The translations under genes were made by a program, and so were the position numbers. Positions 36,120 through 44,555 of a stretch of 64,000 nt of DNA are shown piece after piece. This stretch comes from Rhodopseudomonas infernalis. GTDB lineage: Bacteria > Pseudomonadota > Alphaproteobacteria > Rhizobiales > Xanthobacteraceae. Positions within the stretch are counted from its first letter, which is position 1. Each line of letters opens with the position of its first letter. Under the pieces are notes generated by a model. It was not told where the DNA came from, did no database searches, and saw only the letters and a program-made list of their open reading frames with translations. The stretch spans positions 62,001-126,000 of the forward strand of contig NZ_JAJNAL010000002.1 of assembly GCF_022271405.1 (NCBI RefSeq), read 5' to 3'.

Positions 36120-36253
36120 GCCGCGCCGGCGGCCGCGGGTCGCGCGTTCGACCACGCGGACTCGAGCGATCGACTCACAAATCTGCAAGTTGCGCCAGCC
36201 TAAGCATGCGATCAGGTCATCAATGGCCCTGCGTCGCGGACTACACCCGTCAA

Positions 36254-36294
36254 GATAACGGAGGCGTGTCCGTGATAACGGAAAAGCTGTCCGT
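36254..36294 (+). promoter_or_regulatory. Tandem 20-bp repeat with inverted arms upstream of Met-rich gene
   Basis: GATAACGGA occurs at 36254 and 36274, and TGTCCGT at 36267 and 36288. Each repeat can be read as an ACGGA...TCCGT inverted pair; the second extends to AACGGA-N7-TCCGTT. The ~20-bp period is two helical turns. This fits two adjacent regulator sites in the promoter of the methionine-rich protein gene. Confidence 0.5.
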
Positions 36295-36391
36295 TCGGGC
36301 GACGGCTCGGATGCTTTGTTGGAGGAAAGCGACGAGACGGTTTTGGTTGTCGTTGAGCGATTTGGAGCATGCTCGTACTTTTACTCGGGAC

Positions 36392-36411
36392 AGACGAAGT
36401 CAATTTCGTCT
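36392..36411 (+). promoter_or_regulatory. 7-bp inverted repeat in leader of Met-rich gene
   Basis: AGACGAA-GTCAAT-TTCGTCT is a perfect inverted repeat ending 19 nt before the ATG at 36431. In RNA it would form a hairpin just upstream of the GGAG ribosome-binding site. In DNA it could be an operator. Confidence 0.5.
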
Positions 36412-36430
36412 CAGATCGATGGAGCGAGCC

Positions 36431-36784
36431 ATGAACACCGCGATGCAGATGATGCCCATGATGCCGATGATGGGTGGCATGAACCCGATGATGAATTCGA
36501 TGATGAGCCCCGTGATGATGAACCCGATGATGGCCGGGATGTCGATGATGGGGATGCCCGGCATGCCGATGCCAATGCCGATGCCGATGATGATGTGCAA
36601 GATGACCTGCACGATGTCGCCGGCCGGGATGATGACCTGCGAAATGGCGCCGATGGATCCGGCGATGAAGGACATGTTCATGCAGTGCTGCCAGACCATG
36701 ATGACCATGATGGGCAATGGCATGCCGATGATGATGAACTGCGGCGGCATGACGATGATGGGCATGATGCCCGCCAAGGCCTGA
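36431..36784 (+). CDS. Extremely methionine-rich small protein
   Basis: 117-residue protein with about 50 methionines (43%), plus six cysteines and many Pro and Gly. The first ~50 residues are M-M-x, M-P and M-N-P repeats. The second half adds a Cys pattern CKMTC, TCEM, QCCQ and NCGG. The ATG at 36431 has GGAG at a 6-nt spacing. A strong terminator follows 28 nt after the stop, so the gene is probably monocistronic. No signal peptide or confident family was recognised. Met/Cys motifs suggest binding of Cu(I) or another soft metal, but a methionine (sulfur) store or an oxidant sink is equally possible in this sulfur island. The antisense frame is also open but is hydrophobic nonsense created by the repeats. 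Confidence 0.72.
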   Translation: MNTAMQMMPMMPMMGGMNPMMNSMMSPVMMNPMMAGMSMMGMPGMPMPMPMPMMMCKMTCTMSPAGMMTCEMAPMDPAMKDMFMQCCQTMMTMMGNGMPMMMNCGGMTMMGMMPAKA

Positions 36785-36811
36785 CGTCTCGGTCTCTTGA
36801 TCAGCCAGAAG

Positions 36812-36834
36812 GGCCGGCGTTCGCCGGCCTTTTT
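36812..36834 (+). terminator. Intrinsic terminator after Met-rich gene
   Basis: GGCCGGCG and CGCCGGCC form a perfect 8-bp GC stem around a TT centre, followed by five T residues. It may also stop the convergent regulator transcript. Confidence 0.85.
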
Positions 36835-36868
36835 GCTGCGTGGCGCCTTGCTGCGCGGAGCCTTGGCG

Positions 36869-37495
36869 TCAGCCGATCGCCTCGACGTAAGTCATCACCA
36901 GGAATAGCACGGCTTCGTCGGTGCCGAGATTACGATAGCTGTGCGCGACGTCGGCTTCGAACAGGATGGCGTCGCCTTCGGTCAGGATCACCGGGCGCTC
37001 CGTGCCGGCGGTGATCTCGACCGCGCCCTTGGAGACCACCAGATTTTCCCGTGTGCCCGGCGCGTGCGCCTCGGCTTCCTCGCGATGCAACGGCGCGAGC
37101 CTCAGTTCGTAGAATTCCACCTGCCGCTCGCCGTCGTAGGGAAACAGCGCGCGCGAGGTGAACTGGCCCTGGTTCGACGATAACAGCTTGGCGCTCTTGC
37201 GCCGGAACACCTGCGGATGATGCGCGTCTTCGGTGGCGATCAGGTTTGCGAACGGCACGCCGAGTGCGGTTGCGACTTTCCACAGCAGGCCGATCGTCGG
37301 CGTGCTCTTGCCGGTTTCGATCTGGCCGAGCATGGCGCGGCTGACGCCTGACTGCTTGGCGAGGCGTTCGAGCGAATGGCCCTGCCGGATCCGCAAGCGA
37401 CGGAGATTCCGGCCGACGATGGTGGGCAGATCGACGGACAGGTGCCCGAGCTCCGCTCCGCCATTCGCCCCCAGCGGAAGTCCCGCATCAGTCAT
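36869..37495 (-). CDS. XRE-family regulator with C-terminal cupin domain
   Basis: 208-residue regulator. The helix-turn-helix (about 28-85) reads VGRNLRRLRIRQGHSLERLA then SGVSRAMLGQIETGKSTPTI. The C-terminal cupin (about 125-200) is a small-molecule sensing barrel with ENLVVSKGAVEI and EGDAILFEADVAHSY. Such regulators often control amino-acid, polyamine or sulfonate genes. Its start overlaps the stop of the small-protein gene by 8 nt. It is convergent to the Met-rich gene, whose promoter repeats are one candidate target. Confidence 0.88.
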   Translation of the reverse strand: MTDAGLPLGANGGAELGHLSVDLPTIVGRNLRRLRIRQGHSLERLAKQSGVSRAMLGQIETGKSTPTIGLLWKVATALGVPFANLIATEDAHHPQVFRRKSAKLLSSNQGQFTSRALFPYDGERQVEFYELRLAPLHREEAEAHAPGTRENLVVSKGAVEITAGTERPVILTEGDAILFEADVAHSYRNLGTDEAVLFLVMTYVEAIG

Positions 37496-37703
37496 ATGTC
37501 GATTCTCCGGACCATCCCGACATCATCATCGGCATCGGAGCCATCACCCAGCACGGCCAGAAGCCGAAGAAGAAGGTCGGCGCATAGAACGGAAACGGCT
37601 GAACCGCGTGCTGGACGGCGATCGGAGATTCCTTCAATTGAAGAGCCTTGCGGCGTTCGCGATAGGATCTCAGATCGATGATATTTGCCGCTTGCGAAGA
37701 CAT
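37488..37703 (-). CDS. Small hypothetical protein, coupled to XRE-cupin regulator
   Basis: 71 residues opening with the basic segment IIDLRSYRERRKAL. A hydrophobic, aromatic-rich run follows (about 38-62, FYAPTFFFGFWPCWVMAPMP), possibly one membrane helix. GGTGAG precedes the ATG and the stop overlaps the regulator start by 8 nt, supporting a real coupled gene. I do not recognise the family. Confidence 0.6.
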   Translation of the reverse strand: MSSQAANIIDLRSYRERRKALQLKESPIAVQHAVQPFPFYAPTFFFGFWPCWVMAPMPMMMSGWSGESTYD

Positions 37704-37768
37704 GCTATCTCACCGCTGCCGGTCGATGGTCGTTCGGTTTCGCTGATCGAATGTGTGGCGCGGCCGGT

Positions 37769-38746
37769 TCAAGAGCCGCGGGGCGTCCAGATCTTCACCG
37801 CGTCGGTCTTCACCTTGGTGGGGATCAGGCCTTCGGCGAAAAACACGTCCGCGATCTTCTGTTGCTCGGACAGGCCGTCGGGCGTGACCCGATCGACCGC
37901 GTAGGAGCGGTGGCTGTTGGCCTCTTCGACGATCGCGGGTTCGATGCTCCACAGTCCCGCGAGCAGAGCCGCCGCGTCCTTGGGATGTTGCTTGACCCAG
38001 CGCCCGGTCTCCGCGAGCTTTGCATAGATCACGTTCAGCACGTCGCTGCGCTTGTCGGCGAACGCCGCGGAGGCGAGATAATAGCGCTTGTAGCTGGCGA
38101 GCCCGTCGGAGCCGTCCGACAGAACGCGCGCGTTGGTCTGGTGACGCGCGCTGGTATAGAACGGGTCCCATGCCACCCAGGCATCGACATTGTTGCTGAC
38201 GAAGGCGGCGCGGCCATCGGCCGGCGCGAGATAAGCCGGGGTGATGTCCTTGAAGGTCAGCCCGGCCTTGGCGAGCGCCGCGAGCAGCAGATAGTGACTG
38301 CCGGCGCCCTTGGTCACCGCGACTTTCTTGCCTTTGAGGTCGGCGAGTGCGTGAATCGGCGATTTCTCGGCGACGAGAATTGCCTGTGCCGACGGCGATG
38401 CCTTCTCTTCGGCCACATAGGCGAGTTGCGCACCGGCCGCCTGCGCGAAGATCGGTACGGTGTCGGCAACATCCGCGCCGAAATCGACACTGCCGACATT
38501 GATCGACTCGAGCAGCGGCAGGCCGCTGGTGAATTCGTTCCAGGTCACCTTCACGCCGAGCGGCGCCAGCGCCTTTTCCAGTTCGCCGTTCGACTTCAGA
38601 ATCGCGATCAGCGTCGAGGAGCGCTGGTAGCCGATCCTGACCGTGTCCGACGCCTGCGCGAAGCCAGGTTGGCCGGAGAAGCCGATCGATGTGGCAGCCA
38701 AGGTCGACGCGAAGGCCGACAGCAGGATGGAACGTCGCGAGATCAT
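37769..38746 (-). CDS. Aliphatic sulfonate-type ABC binding protein (SsuA-like), orphan
   Basis: 325-residue periplasmic receptor. An N-terminal SRRS-type signal peptide ends near GFAQA. The SsuA fold shows TVRIGYQRSSTLIAILKSNG, ESINVGSVDFGADVADTVPI, LADLKGKKVAVTKGAGSHYL, and VDAWVAWDPFYTSA. These are typical of aliphatic-sulfonate receptors. No SsuB or SsuC gene is adjacent, so it must share another system's permease (for example 31945-33761) or act with distant genes. It is divergent from the sulfoacetate-type operon at 39161, which fits a sulfonate ligand. Confidence 0.87.
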   Translation of the reverse strand: MISRRSILLSAFASTLAATSIGFSGQPGFAQASDTVRIGYQRSSTLIAILKSNGELEKALAPLGVKVTWNEFTSGLPLLESINVGSVDFGADVADTVPIFAQAAGAQLAYVAEEKASPSAQAILVAEKSPIHALADLKGKKVAVTKGAGSHYLLLAALAKAGLTFKDITPAYLAPADGRAAFVSNNVDAWVAWDPFYTSARHQTNARVLSDGSDGLASYKRYYLASAAFADKRSDVLNVIYAKLAETGRWVKQHPKDAAALLAGLWSIEPAIVEEANSHRSYAVDRVTPDGLSEQQKIADVFFAEGLIPTKVKTDAVKIWTPRGS

Positions 38747-39160
38747 TACGGAGCCTTCCTGACGAGAAGAGTGAAGTCGGCGCGGATAGGCGATCGCACC
38801 GCCGATTGAGCTTTGTCTTGAACCTCATCTTGCCGGCGGCGCTTTCCGTCGGCAATTCTGCAGTTTTCGTGAAGGCGGATCGTTTGTACTTCGCGACGTT
38901 GTTGATTGAGAAAATCATTTCGTGCCCGCGTAGGTGCGGTTAGGGCGGCTGGGAGGGGCCAAATCGATCGCGCTGGCGAGAAACAGATATTCCGATGTGT
39001 CCCCAGCGAACAGAACAGGCTGACTGCTTAGTTGGCATTCGCTGGAACGCTCTTTCGAATCCAAGGAAGACAAGCGGTGATTTGATCTGAGGCAAAGTCT
39101 GGCGTGATGAGCCGAACCAAAAGTACCTGCTGAAGCAAATGGCTTGCCGAGGTAGGACAG
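38747..39160. promoter_or_regulatory. Divergent control region with 8-bp inverted repeat
   Basis: This 414-nt gap separates the sulfonate-binding protein gene from the sulfoacetaldehyde dehydrogenase operon. CCAGCGAA (39003-39010) and TTCGCTGG (39038-39045) are exact reverse complements 27 nt apart. They could be paired operator sites or the stem of a large-loop hairpin. No gene is evident; GAGGTAGGACAG precedes the dehydrogenase ATG. Confidence 0.45.
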
Positions 39161-40612
39161 ATGACGAGTGCGATGGCGGACAACGAAACGTTCGTCCCGC
39201 AGGACCCCGATGTCATCGCAACCGTCGTCCGCCGAGCGCGGAAGGCTCAGGCTGCGTTCGCCGGCGTCAGCCAGGAGAGCGCCGACTCGGCGGTGCGCGC
39301 ACTCGCCTGGGCGATCTATCGGCCGGATCGCGCCCGCGAATTGGCGGCGCTCGCGGTGGCCGATACGGCGCTCGGCAATGTGCCGGACAAGATCGTGAAG
39401 AAGCAGCGCAAGACGTTCGGGACGCTGCGCGACCTGCTGCGGGTGAAATCCGTCGGGGTGATCGAGGAGGACGTTGCGCGTGGCCTCGTCAAATACGCCA
39501 AGCCGATCGGTGTCGTCGCGGCGCTGACGCCGTCGACCAATCCGGGCGCAACGCCGGTCAACAAGGCAATGATGGCGCTGAAGGGCCGCAACGCCATTAT
39601 CATCGCGCCATCGCCGCTCGGCTACGCCACGACCGCGCGCGCGGTCGAGCTGATGCGGGCGGAGCTTGCATCAATCGCGCTGGATCCGGATCTGGTGCAG
39701 GTGCTGCCGGCGCCGGTGACCAAGGAGGCGACCGACGCCTTGATGAAAGTGGTCGATCTCGTCGTGGTTACTGGATCCCAGGACAACGTCCGCCGTGCGG
39801 CCGCCAGCGGCACGCCGGCCATCGGCGTCGGCGTCGGCAACGTCCCGGTGATCATCGACGAAACGGCCGATCTCACAGAGGCGGCGGCGAAGATCGCGGC
39901 GTCGAAGACCTTCGACAACGCCACCTCCTGTTCGTCGGAGAACGCGCTGGTGATCGTCGATGCGGTCTACGATCAGGCGATCGATGCCTTGCGCCAGGCG
40001 GGCGCCTATCTCTGCAGCGCGGAGGAGAAGCAGCGGATCGAGAGTACGTTGTGGCAGGGCGGCAAGCTCGACCGCAATCTGATCGCGCGGGATGCTTCTG
40101 TGCTGGCGTCCGCGTTCGCGTTGCCGGCGGAAGCCGCATCGGCGCGGTTCTTCCTTGCCGAGGAGGTCGGAGTCGGAAAAGCGCATCCGCTGTCGGGCGA
40201 GAAGCTCGCGCTGGTGCTCACGGTGTATCGCGCTCGCGACTTCGCCGCCGCCAAGGCGATCGTGCACGACATTCTCGCTTACCAGGGGCGCGGCCATTCG
40301 GTCGGGCTGCATTCGCGCAACGCCGCGCGCGGCGATGAACTCGCGGCCGATCTCGACGTCGCGCGCGTCCTGGTGAATTTTGCCCACACCTTCGGCAATG
40401 GCGGCGGGTTCGACTCGGGTCTCAACTTCACGCTGTCGATGGGCTGCGGCTCCTGGCAGAAGAACTCGATCTCCGAAAATCTCAACTATCGCCACTTCCT
40501 CAACATCACTCATCTGGTGCGGGTGATCCCGGAGGATCGTCCGAGCGAGCAGGAGCTGTTCGGGCCGCATTGGGCGAAGATCGGCTACACGCCGCGCGGC
40601 GACGCGTCGTGA
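39161..40612 (+). CDS. Acylating sulfoacetaldehyde dehydrogenase (SauS-like)
   Basis: 483-residue CoA-dependent aldehyde dehydrogenase. The catalytic cysteine C257 lies in NATSCSSENALVI. Other marks are VGVVAALTPSTNPGATPVNK, the nucleotide loop region around VVTGSQDNVRRA, and a C-terminal HTFGNGGGFDSGLNFTLSMG segment found in SauS-type enzymes. It would reduce sulfoacetyl-CoA to sulfoacetaldehyde with NAD(P)H. The next genes encode a SucCD-like CoA ligase and Xsc, which together give sulfoacetate to acetyl phosphate plus sulfite. The reaction direction is inferred from this order. Confidence 0.85.
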   Translation: MTSAMADNETFVPQDPDVIATVVRRARKAQAAFAGVSQESADSAVRALAWAIYRPDRARELAALAVADTALGNVPDKIVKKQRKTFGTLRDLLRVKSVGVIEEDVARGLVKYAKPIGVVAALTPSTNPGATPVNKAMMALKGRNAIIIAPSPLGYATTARAVELMRAELASIALDPDLVQVLPAPVTKEATDALMKVVDLVVVTGSQDNVRRAAASGTPAIGVGVGNVPVIIDETADLTEAAAKIAASKTFDNATSCSSENALVIVDAVYDQAIDALRQAGAYLCSAEEKQRIESTLWQGGKLDRNLIARDASVLASAFALPAEAASARFFLAEEVGVGKAHPLSGEKLALVLTVYRARDFAAAKAIVHDILAYQGRGHSVGLHSRNAARGDELAADLDVARVLVNFAHTFGNGGGFDSGLNFTLSMGCGSWQKNSISENLNYRHFLNITHLVRVIPEDRPSEQELFGPHWAKIGYTPRGDAS

Positions 40613-40625
40613 TCCCGGGGCAGTG

Positions 40626-41756
40626 ATGATGAATCTGCTCGAATACGCCGCCAAGACTCTGGTGCTGACGCCTGCCGGCATCGCGACGCTGCCGGCGCGC
40701 CTTTGCGCGACGCCCGAGGAAGCCGCCGCTGCCGTCGCCGCGCTGGGACCGGCGATGGTCAAGGCGCAGGTGCCGACCGGCAAGCGCGGCAAGGCTGGCG
40801 GCATCCGGCCGGCAGATAGCGCCGAGCAGGCCGAAGCGGTCGCGCGCGACATCCTGGCGATGACCATCGATGGCCATCGGGTGTTCAGCGTGCTGGTCGA
40901 GCAGCGTGCAACTATCGCGCGGGAGTACTATGTCGCTGTGCTGTGCGACCCGGTGCGCCGCACCCCGCTCGTGCTGTTTTCTCCGGACGGCGGAGTCGAA
41001 ATCGAAGCCACGGCGGCGCGCGCGCCGGCGAGGTTGCGCCGCCACGAGGTCGATCTGCTGCACGGCTTTACGCGGGACGAGGCGGAGCAGTTCACGGCCG
41101 GGCTCGATCTGCACGACGCGCGCGGCGCAGTCGTCGATGTGCTGGTCCGGCTCTACGACGCCTTCGTTGGCAGCGACGCCGAACTGGTCGAGATCAATCC
41201 GCTGGCGGTGCTGGTGGACGGGCGTGTCGTTGCCCTCGATGCCAAGGTCACGCTCGATGACGCGGCCGCATTTCGTCAGCCGGTGCTCGCCGCCGCCGCG
41301 GCGGCCGAACCAGCGACCGAGCTGGAGCGGCGTGGCGCGGCCGCCGGTCTGAAATTCCTGCAGTTCGACGGCAATGTCGGCGTACTCGCCAACGGCGCCG
41401 GGCTGACCATGACGACGATGGACGTCATCCGGCATTACGGCGGCCGGCCGGCCAATTTCCTCGAGATCGGCGGCGAGGCGTACACCAAGTCGGAGATTGC
41501 ACTCGGGCTGGTGCTGGACAATCCCGGAGTGAAGAGTCTCGTCGTGAATTTTTGCGGCGCGTTCGCGCGGACCGATGTGATGGCCGCAGGCGTCGTGCAG
41601 GCCTGGCACAAATTGAATCCGTCGGTCCCGGTGTTCTTCTCGATTCACGGCACCGGCGAAGACGAGGCGATCCGGCTGGTGCGCGAGCAACTCGGGATCG
41701 AGCCGTTCGACCTGATGGAAGACGCGGTCAAGGCTGCCGTCGAGGCCGCGTCATGA
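40626..41756 (+). CDS. SucC-like ADP-forming acyl-CoA ligase beta subunit (probable sulfoacetate-CoA ligase)
   Basis: 376-residue ATP-grasp protein of the succinyl-CoA synthetase beta family. Features are LLEYAAKTLV at the start, MVKAQVPTGKRGKAGGI (ATP-grasp), the VEINPLAVLVDGRVVALDAK metal site, and a C-terminal ligase domain with GGRPANFLEIGGEA. It begins 13 nt after the dehydrogenase gene (three overlapping start codons at 40623-40629), and its stop overlaps the alpha-subunit start. A true TCA-cycle SucCD would normally sit with sucAB or mdh. This context points to sulfoacetate activation with ATP to ADP, as described for the SqwKL ligase of sulfoglycolysis. Confidence 0.82.
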   Translation: MMNLLEYAAKTLVLTPAGIATLPARLCATPEEAAAAVAALGPAMVKAQVPTGKRGKAGGIRPADSAEQAEAVARDILAMTIDGHRVFSVLVEQRATIAREYYVAVLCDPVRRTPLVLFSPDGGVEIEATAARAPARLRRHEVDLLHGFTRDEAEQFTAGLDLHDARGAVVDVLVRLYDAFVGSDAELVEINPLAVLVDGRVVALDAKVTLDDAAAFRQPVLAAAAAAEPATELERRGAAAGLKFLQFDGNVGVLANGAGLTMTTMDVIRHYGGRPANFLEIGGEAYTKSEIALGLVLDNPGVKSLVVNFCGAFARTDVMAAGVVQAWHKLNPSVPVFFSIHGTGEDEAIRLVREQLGIEPFDLMEDAVKAAVEAAS

Positions 41757-42652
41757 TCATCTTCCGCAAGCAGCACCGCGTTCTGGTGCAGGGGATCACC
41801 GGCAAGCAGGGCTCGTTCTGGACCGAGAAGATGATTGGCGCCGGCACCCGCATCGTCGCCGGCGTCAATCCGAAGCGGGCCGGCGACATCTATCTCGATG
41901 CGCCGATCTATGCGTCGGCGCAACGCGCGATGGCCGAGACGCCGTTCGACGTCGCGGTGATGTTCATCCCGCCGGCGCTGGCGAAGCATGCGGCGCTCGA
42001 CGCGATCGAGGCCGGCGCGAAGCTGCTGGTGGTGCTGACCGAGCACATCCCGATTCACGACGTGATGGCGATCCATGCGGTGGCGCGGATCAACGGGACT
42101 CGCATTCTTGGGCCGAACACGGCCGGACTGGTGACGCCGGGCGAAGGCTTCGTCGGCATCATGCCCGGACACAACGACACCATCTTCCGCCCCGGTGCGA
42201 TCGGCGTGGTGTCGCGCAGCGGCAGCCTCGGCACGCTGGTGTCGCTGAATCTCACCCGCGCCGGGCTCGGGCAGTCCGCCTTCATCGGCATCGGCGGCGA
42301 TCCGATGATCGGCACCACGACGCGTGACGCTCTCGAAGCACTCGATCGCGATCCGCGGACGCAGGCGGTCGTCCTGGTCGGCGAGATCGGCGGCGCGATG
42401 GAGGAAGACGCGGCGATTCACGCGGCGGGAATGTCGAAGCCGGTAGTTGCCTTCATCGCCGGCCGCGCGGCGCCGCCCGGCAAGAAGATGGGCCACGCCG
42501 GCGCCATCGTCGGCGCGTCCGGCGGCAGCTACGCGGGCAAGCGCAATGCGCTCGAGCGTGCGGGAGTGACCGTCGTCGACACCCCGGCGGAGATCCCGGA
42601 CGCTGTTCGGCGTCGATTGGCCGAGCGGCCACCGCAAGTCGCAAGTCACTGA
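41753..42652 (+). CDS. SucD-like acyl-CoA ligase alpha subunit (probable sulfoacetate-CoA ligase)
   Basis: 299-residue partner of the preceding protein. The CoA-binding Rossmann domain starts VLVQGITGKQGSFW. The phosphohistidine is H248 in KKMGHAGAIVGAS, and TRILGPNTAGLVTPGE and GVVSRSGSLGTL are typical. The start overlaps the beta-subunit stop by 4 nt (ATGA), implying stoichiometric translation. It differs from canonical SucD in the substrate loop region, consistent with a different acid, but the substrate is inferred from context. Confidence 0.84.
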   Translation: MIIFRKQHRVLVQGITGKQGSFWTEKMIGAGTRIVAGVNPKRAGDIYLDAPIYASAQRAMAETPFDVAVMFIPPALAKHAALDAIEAGAKLLVVLTEHIPIHDVMAIHAVARINGTRILGPNTAGLVTPGEGFVGIMPGHNDTIFRPGAIGVVSRSGSLGTLVSLNLTRAGLGQSAFIGIGGDPMIGTTTRDALEALDRDPRTQAVVLVGEIGGAMEEDAAIHAAGMSKPVVAFIAGRAAPPGKKMGHAGAIVGASGGSYAGKRNALERAGVTVVDTPAEIPDAVRRRLAERPPQVASH

Positions 42653-42732
42653 CATCCGGGGCGCAACGCAAGCTGCTGCGTGAGCTGCCATCGCCAATCT
42701 TCTCGAATCCAGCCGACCAACAGGAACCGACC

Positions 42733-44502
42733 ATGAAGATGACCACCGAAGAAGCCTTCGTCAAAGTGCTGCAGCGCCACGGCATCCAGCACGCTTTCGG
42801 GATCATCGGTTCGGCCTTCATGCCGATCTCGGATCTGTTTCCGAGGGCCGGCATCATCTTCTGGGATTGTGCGCACGAGGGCAACGCGGCGCTGATCTGC
42901 GACGGCTTCACCAGGTCGACCGGGAAGATCGCGATGCTGGTTGCGCAGAACGGGCCGGGTATCACCAATTTCGTCACCTCGGTGAAGACGGCCTACTGGA
43001 ATCACACGCCGATGCTGCTGGTAACGCCGCAGGCCGCCAACAAGACGATCGGGCAGGGTGGCTTTCAGGAAGTCGAACAGATGGCGCTGTTTCGCGACAT
43101 GGTCTGCTATCAGGAAGAGGTGCGCGATCCGTCGCGGATCGCCGAGGTGCTGAACCGCGTGATCGGCAAGGCGATCCGTGGCTCGGCGCCGGCGCAGATT
43201 AACGTGCCGCGCGATTTCTGGACCCATGTGATCGACATCGAACTGCCGCAGATCGTTAGCTTCGAGCGCCCGAGCGGTGGCCCCGCGGCGATCGCCGAGG
43301 CGGCGCGGCTGCTGTCGGGTGCGCAATTTCCGGTGATCCTGGCCGGCGCAGGCGTGGTGATCGGCGATGCGATTGCTGACACGGTGACGCTCGCCGAGCG
43401 GCTCGACGCGCCGGTGTGCTCCGGCTATCAGCACAATGACAGCTTCCCCGGCAGCCACCCGCTGGCGCTCGGCCCGCTCGGCTACAACGGCTCCAAGGCC
43501 GCGATGGAGGTGATCGCCAGGGCCGACGTCGTGCTGGCGCTCGGCACACGGCTCAATCCGTTTTCGACCCTGCCGGGCTATGGCATCGACTACTGGCCGA
43601 ACAACGCCAAGCTGATTCAAGTGGACATCAACCCGGATCGGATCGGCCTCACCAAGCCGGTGAGTGTCGCGATCGCTGGCGATGCCGCCCAGGTGGCGCG
43701 GCAGATATTGGCGGAGCTCGCACCGCACGCCGACGATTCCGGCCGCGACGCGCGCAAGGCGATCGTTCATCAGGCGAAGTCGGCGTGGCTGCAGGCGTTG
43801 TCGGGGATCGATCACGAGGACGACGACGACGGTACCAATTGGAACGAACGCGCACGGACGCGCGATCCGGAGCGGATGTCGCCGCGCCAAGCCTGGCGCG
43901 CGATCCAGGACGGTTTGCCGAAGCAGGCGATCATCTCGTCCGACATCGGCAACAATTGCGCGATCGGCAACGCCTATCCGACGTTCGACGAGGGCCGCAA
44001 ATATCTCGCGCCGGGCCTGTTCGGCCCCTGCGGCTATGGCTTTCCGGCGATCGTTGGCGCCAAGATCGGCCAGCCCGACGTGCCCGTGGTCGGCTTCGCC
44101 GGCGACGGTGCCTTCGGCATCTCGATGAGCGAGATGGGCTCGATCGGTCGCAAGCCGTGGCCGGCGATCACCATGGTGATCTTCCGCAACTATCAATGGG
44201 GCGCCGAGAAGCGCAATACCACGCTGTGGTACGACGACAATTTCGTCGGCACCGAACTCAATCCCAATCTCAGCTACGCTCGCGTGGCGGAAGCTTGCGG
44301 GCTGAAGGGCGTGGTTGCGCGAACCGCCGGCGACCTGACCGCGGCGATCAGCACGGCCTGCGCGGCGCAGGACGACGGCGTCACCACCTTCATCGAAGTG
44401 ATCCTGAATCAGGAACTCGGCGAGCCGTTCCGTCGCGACGCGATGAAGAAGCCGGTGGTCGTGGCGGGCATCGATCCAGCGGACATGCGTCCGCAGCGAT
44501 GA
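42733..44502 (+). CDS. xsc: Sulfoacetaldehyde acetyltransferase
   Basis: 589-residue thiamine-diphosphate enzyme that splits sulfoacetaldehyde with phosphate into acetyl phosphate and sulfite. The N-terminal domain opens TTEEAFVKVLQRHGIQHAFG with the catalytic glutamate region WDCAHEGNAALICDG. The TPP motif is GDGAFGISMSEMGSIGR followed by IFRNYQWGAEKRN. Xsc-specific segments include YQHNDSFPGSHPLALGPLGY and IDYWPNNAKLIQVDINPDRIG. It is the last step of the sulfoacetate route. No phosphotransacetylase or sulfite exporter gene is adjacent, so sulfite is probably assimilated. ATG preceded by an 80-nt gap. Confidence 0.93.
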   Translation: MKMTTEEAFVKVLQRHGIQHAFGIIGSAFMPISDLFPRAGIIFWDCAHEGNAALICDGFTRSTGKIAMLVAQNGPGITNFVTSVKTAYWNHTPMLLVTPQAANKTIGQGGFQEVEQMALFRDMVCYQEEVRDPSRIAEVLNRVIGKAIRGSAPAQINVPRDFWTHVIDIELPQIVSFERPSGGPAAIAEAARLLSGAQFPVILAGAGVVIGDAIADTVTLAERLDAPVCSGYQHNDSFPGSHPLALGPLGYNGSKAAMEVIARADVVLALGTRLNPFSTLPGYGIDYWPNNAKLIQVDINPDRIGLTKPVSVAIAGDAAQVARQILAELAPHADDSGRDARKAIVHQAKSAWLQALSGIDHEDDDDGTNWNERARTRDPERMSPRQAWRAIQDGLPKQAIISSDIGNNCAIGNAYPTFDEGRKYLAPGLFGPCGYGFPAIVGAKIGQPDVPVVGFAGDGAFGISMSEMGSIGRKPWPAITMVIFRNYQWGAEKRNTTLWYDDNFVGTELNPNLSYARVAEACGLKGVVARTAGDLTAAISTACAAQDDGVTTFIEVILNQELGEPFRRDAMKKPVVVAGIDPADMRPQR

Positions 44503-44555
44503 TGCGGAGGGAGGCGTCCGACCCGCTCCGACCCGGGCGCCGATGTCGTTCGACG

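Noticed and set aside
36400-36777. A 125-residue hydrophobic protein antisense to the Met-rich gene
   Set aside because: It is an Ile/Met/Gly artefact of ATG-rich repeats read backwards; ribosome-binding site and terminator support the forward gene.
40626-42652. TCA-cycle succinyl-CoA synthetase sucCD
   Set aside because: Located between acylating sulfoacetaldehyde dehydrogenase and xsc, with no other TCA gene; a sulfoacetate ligase fits better.
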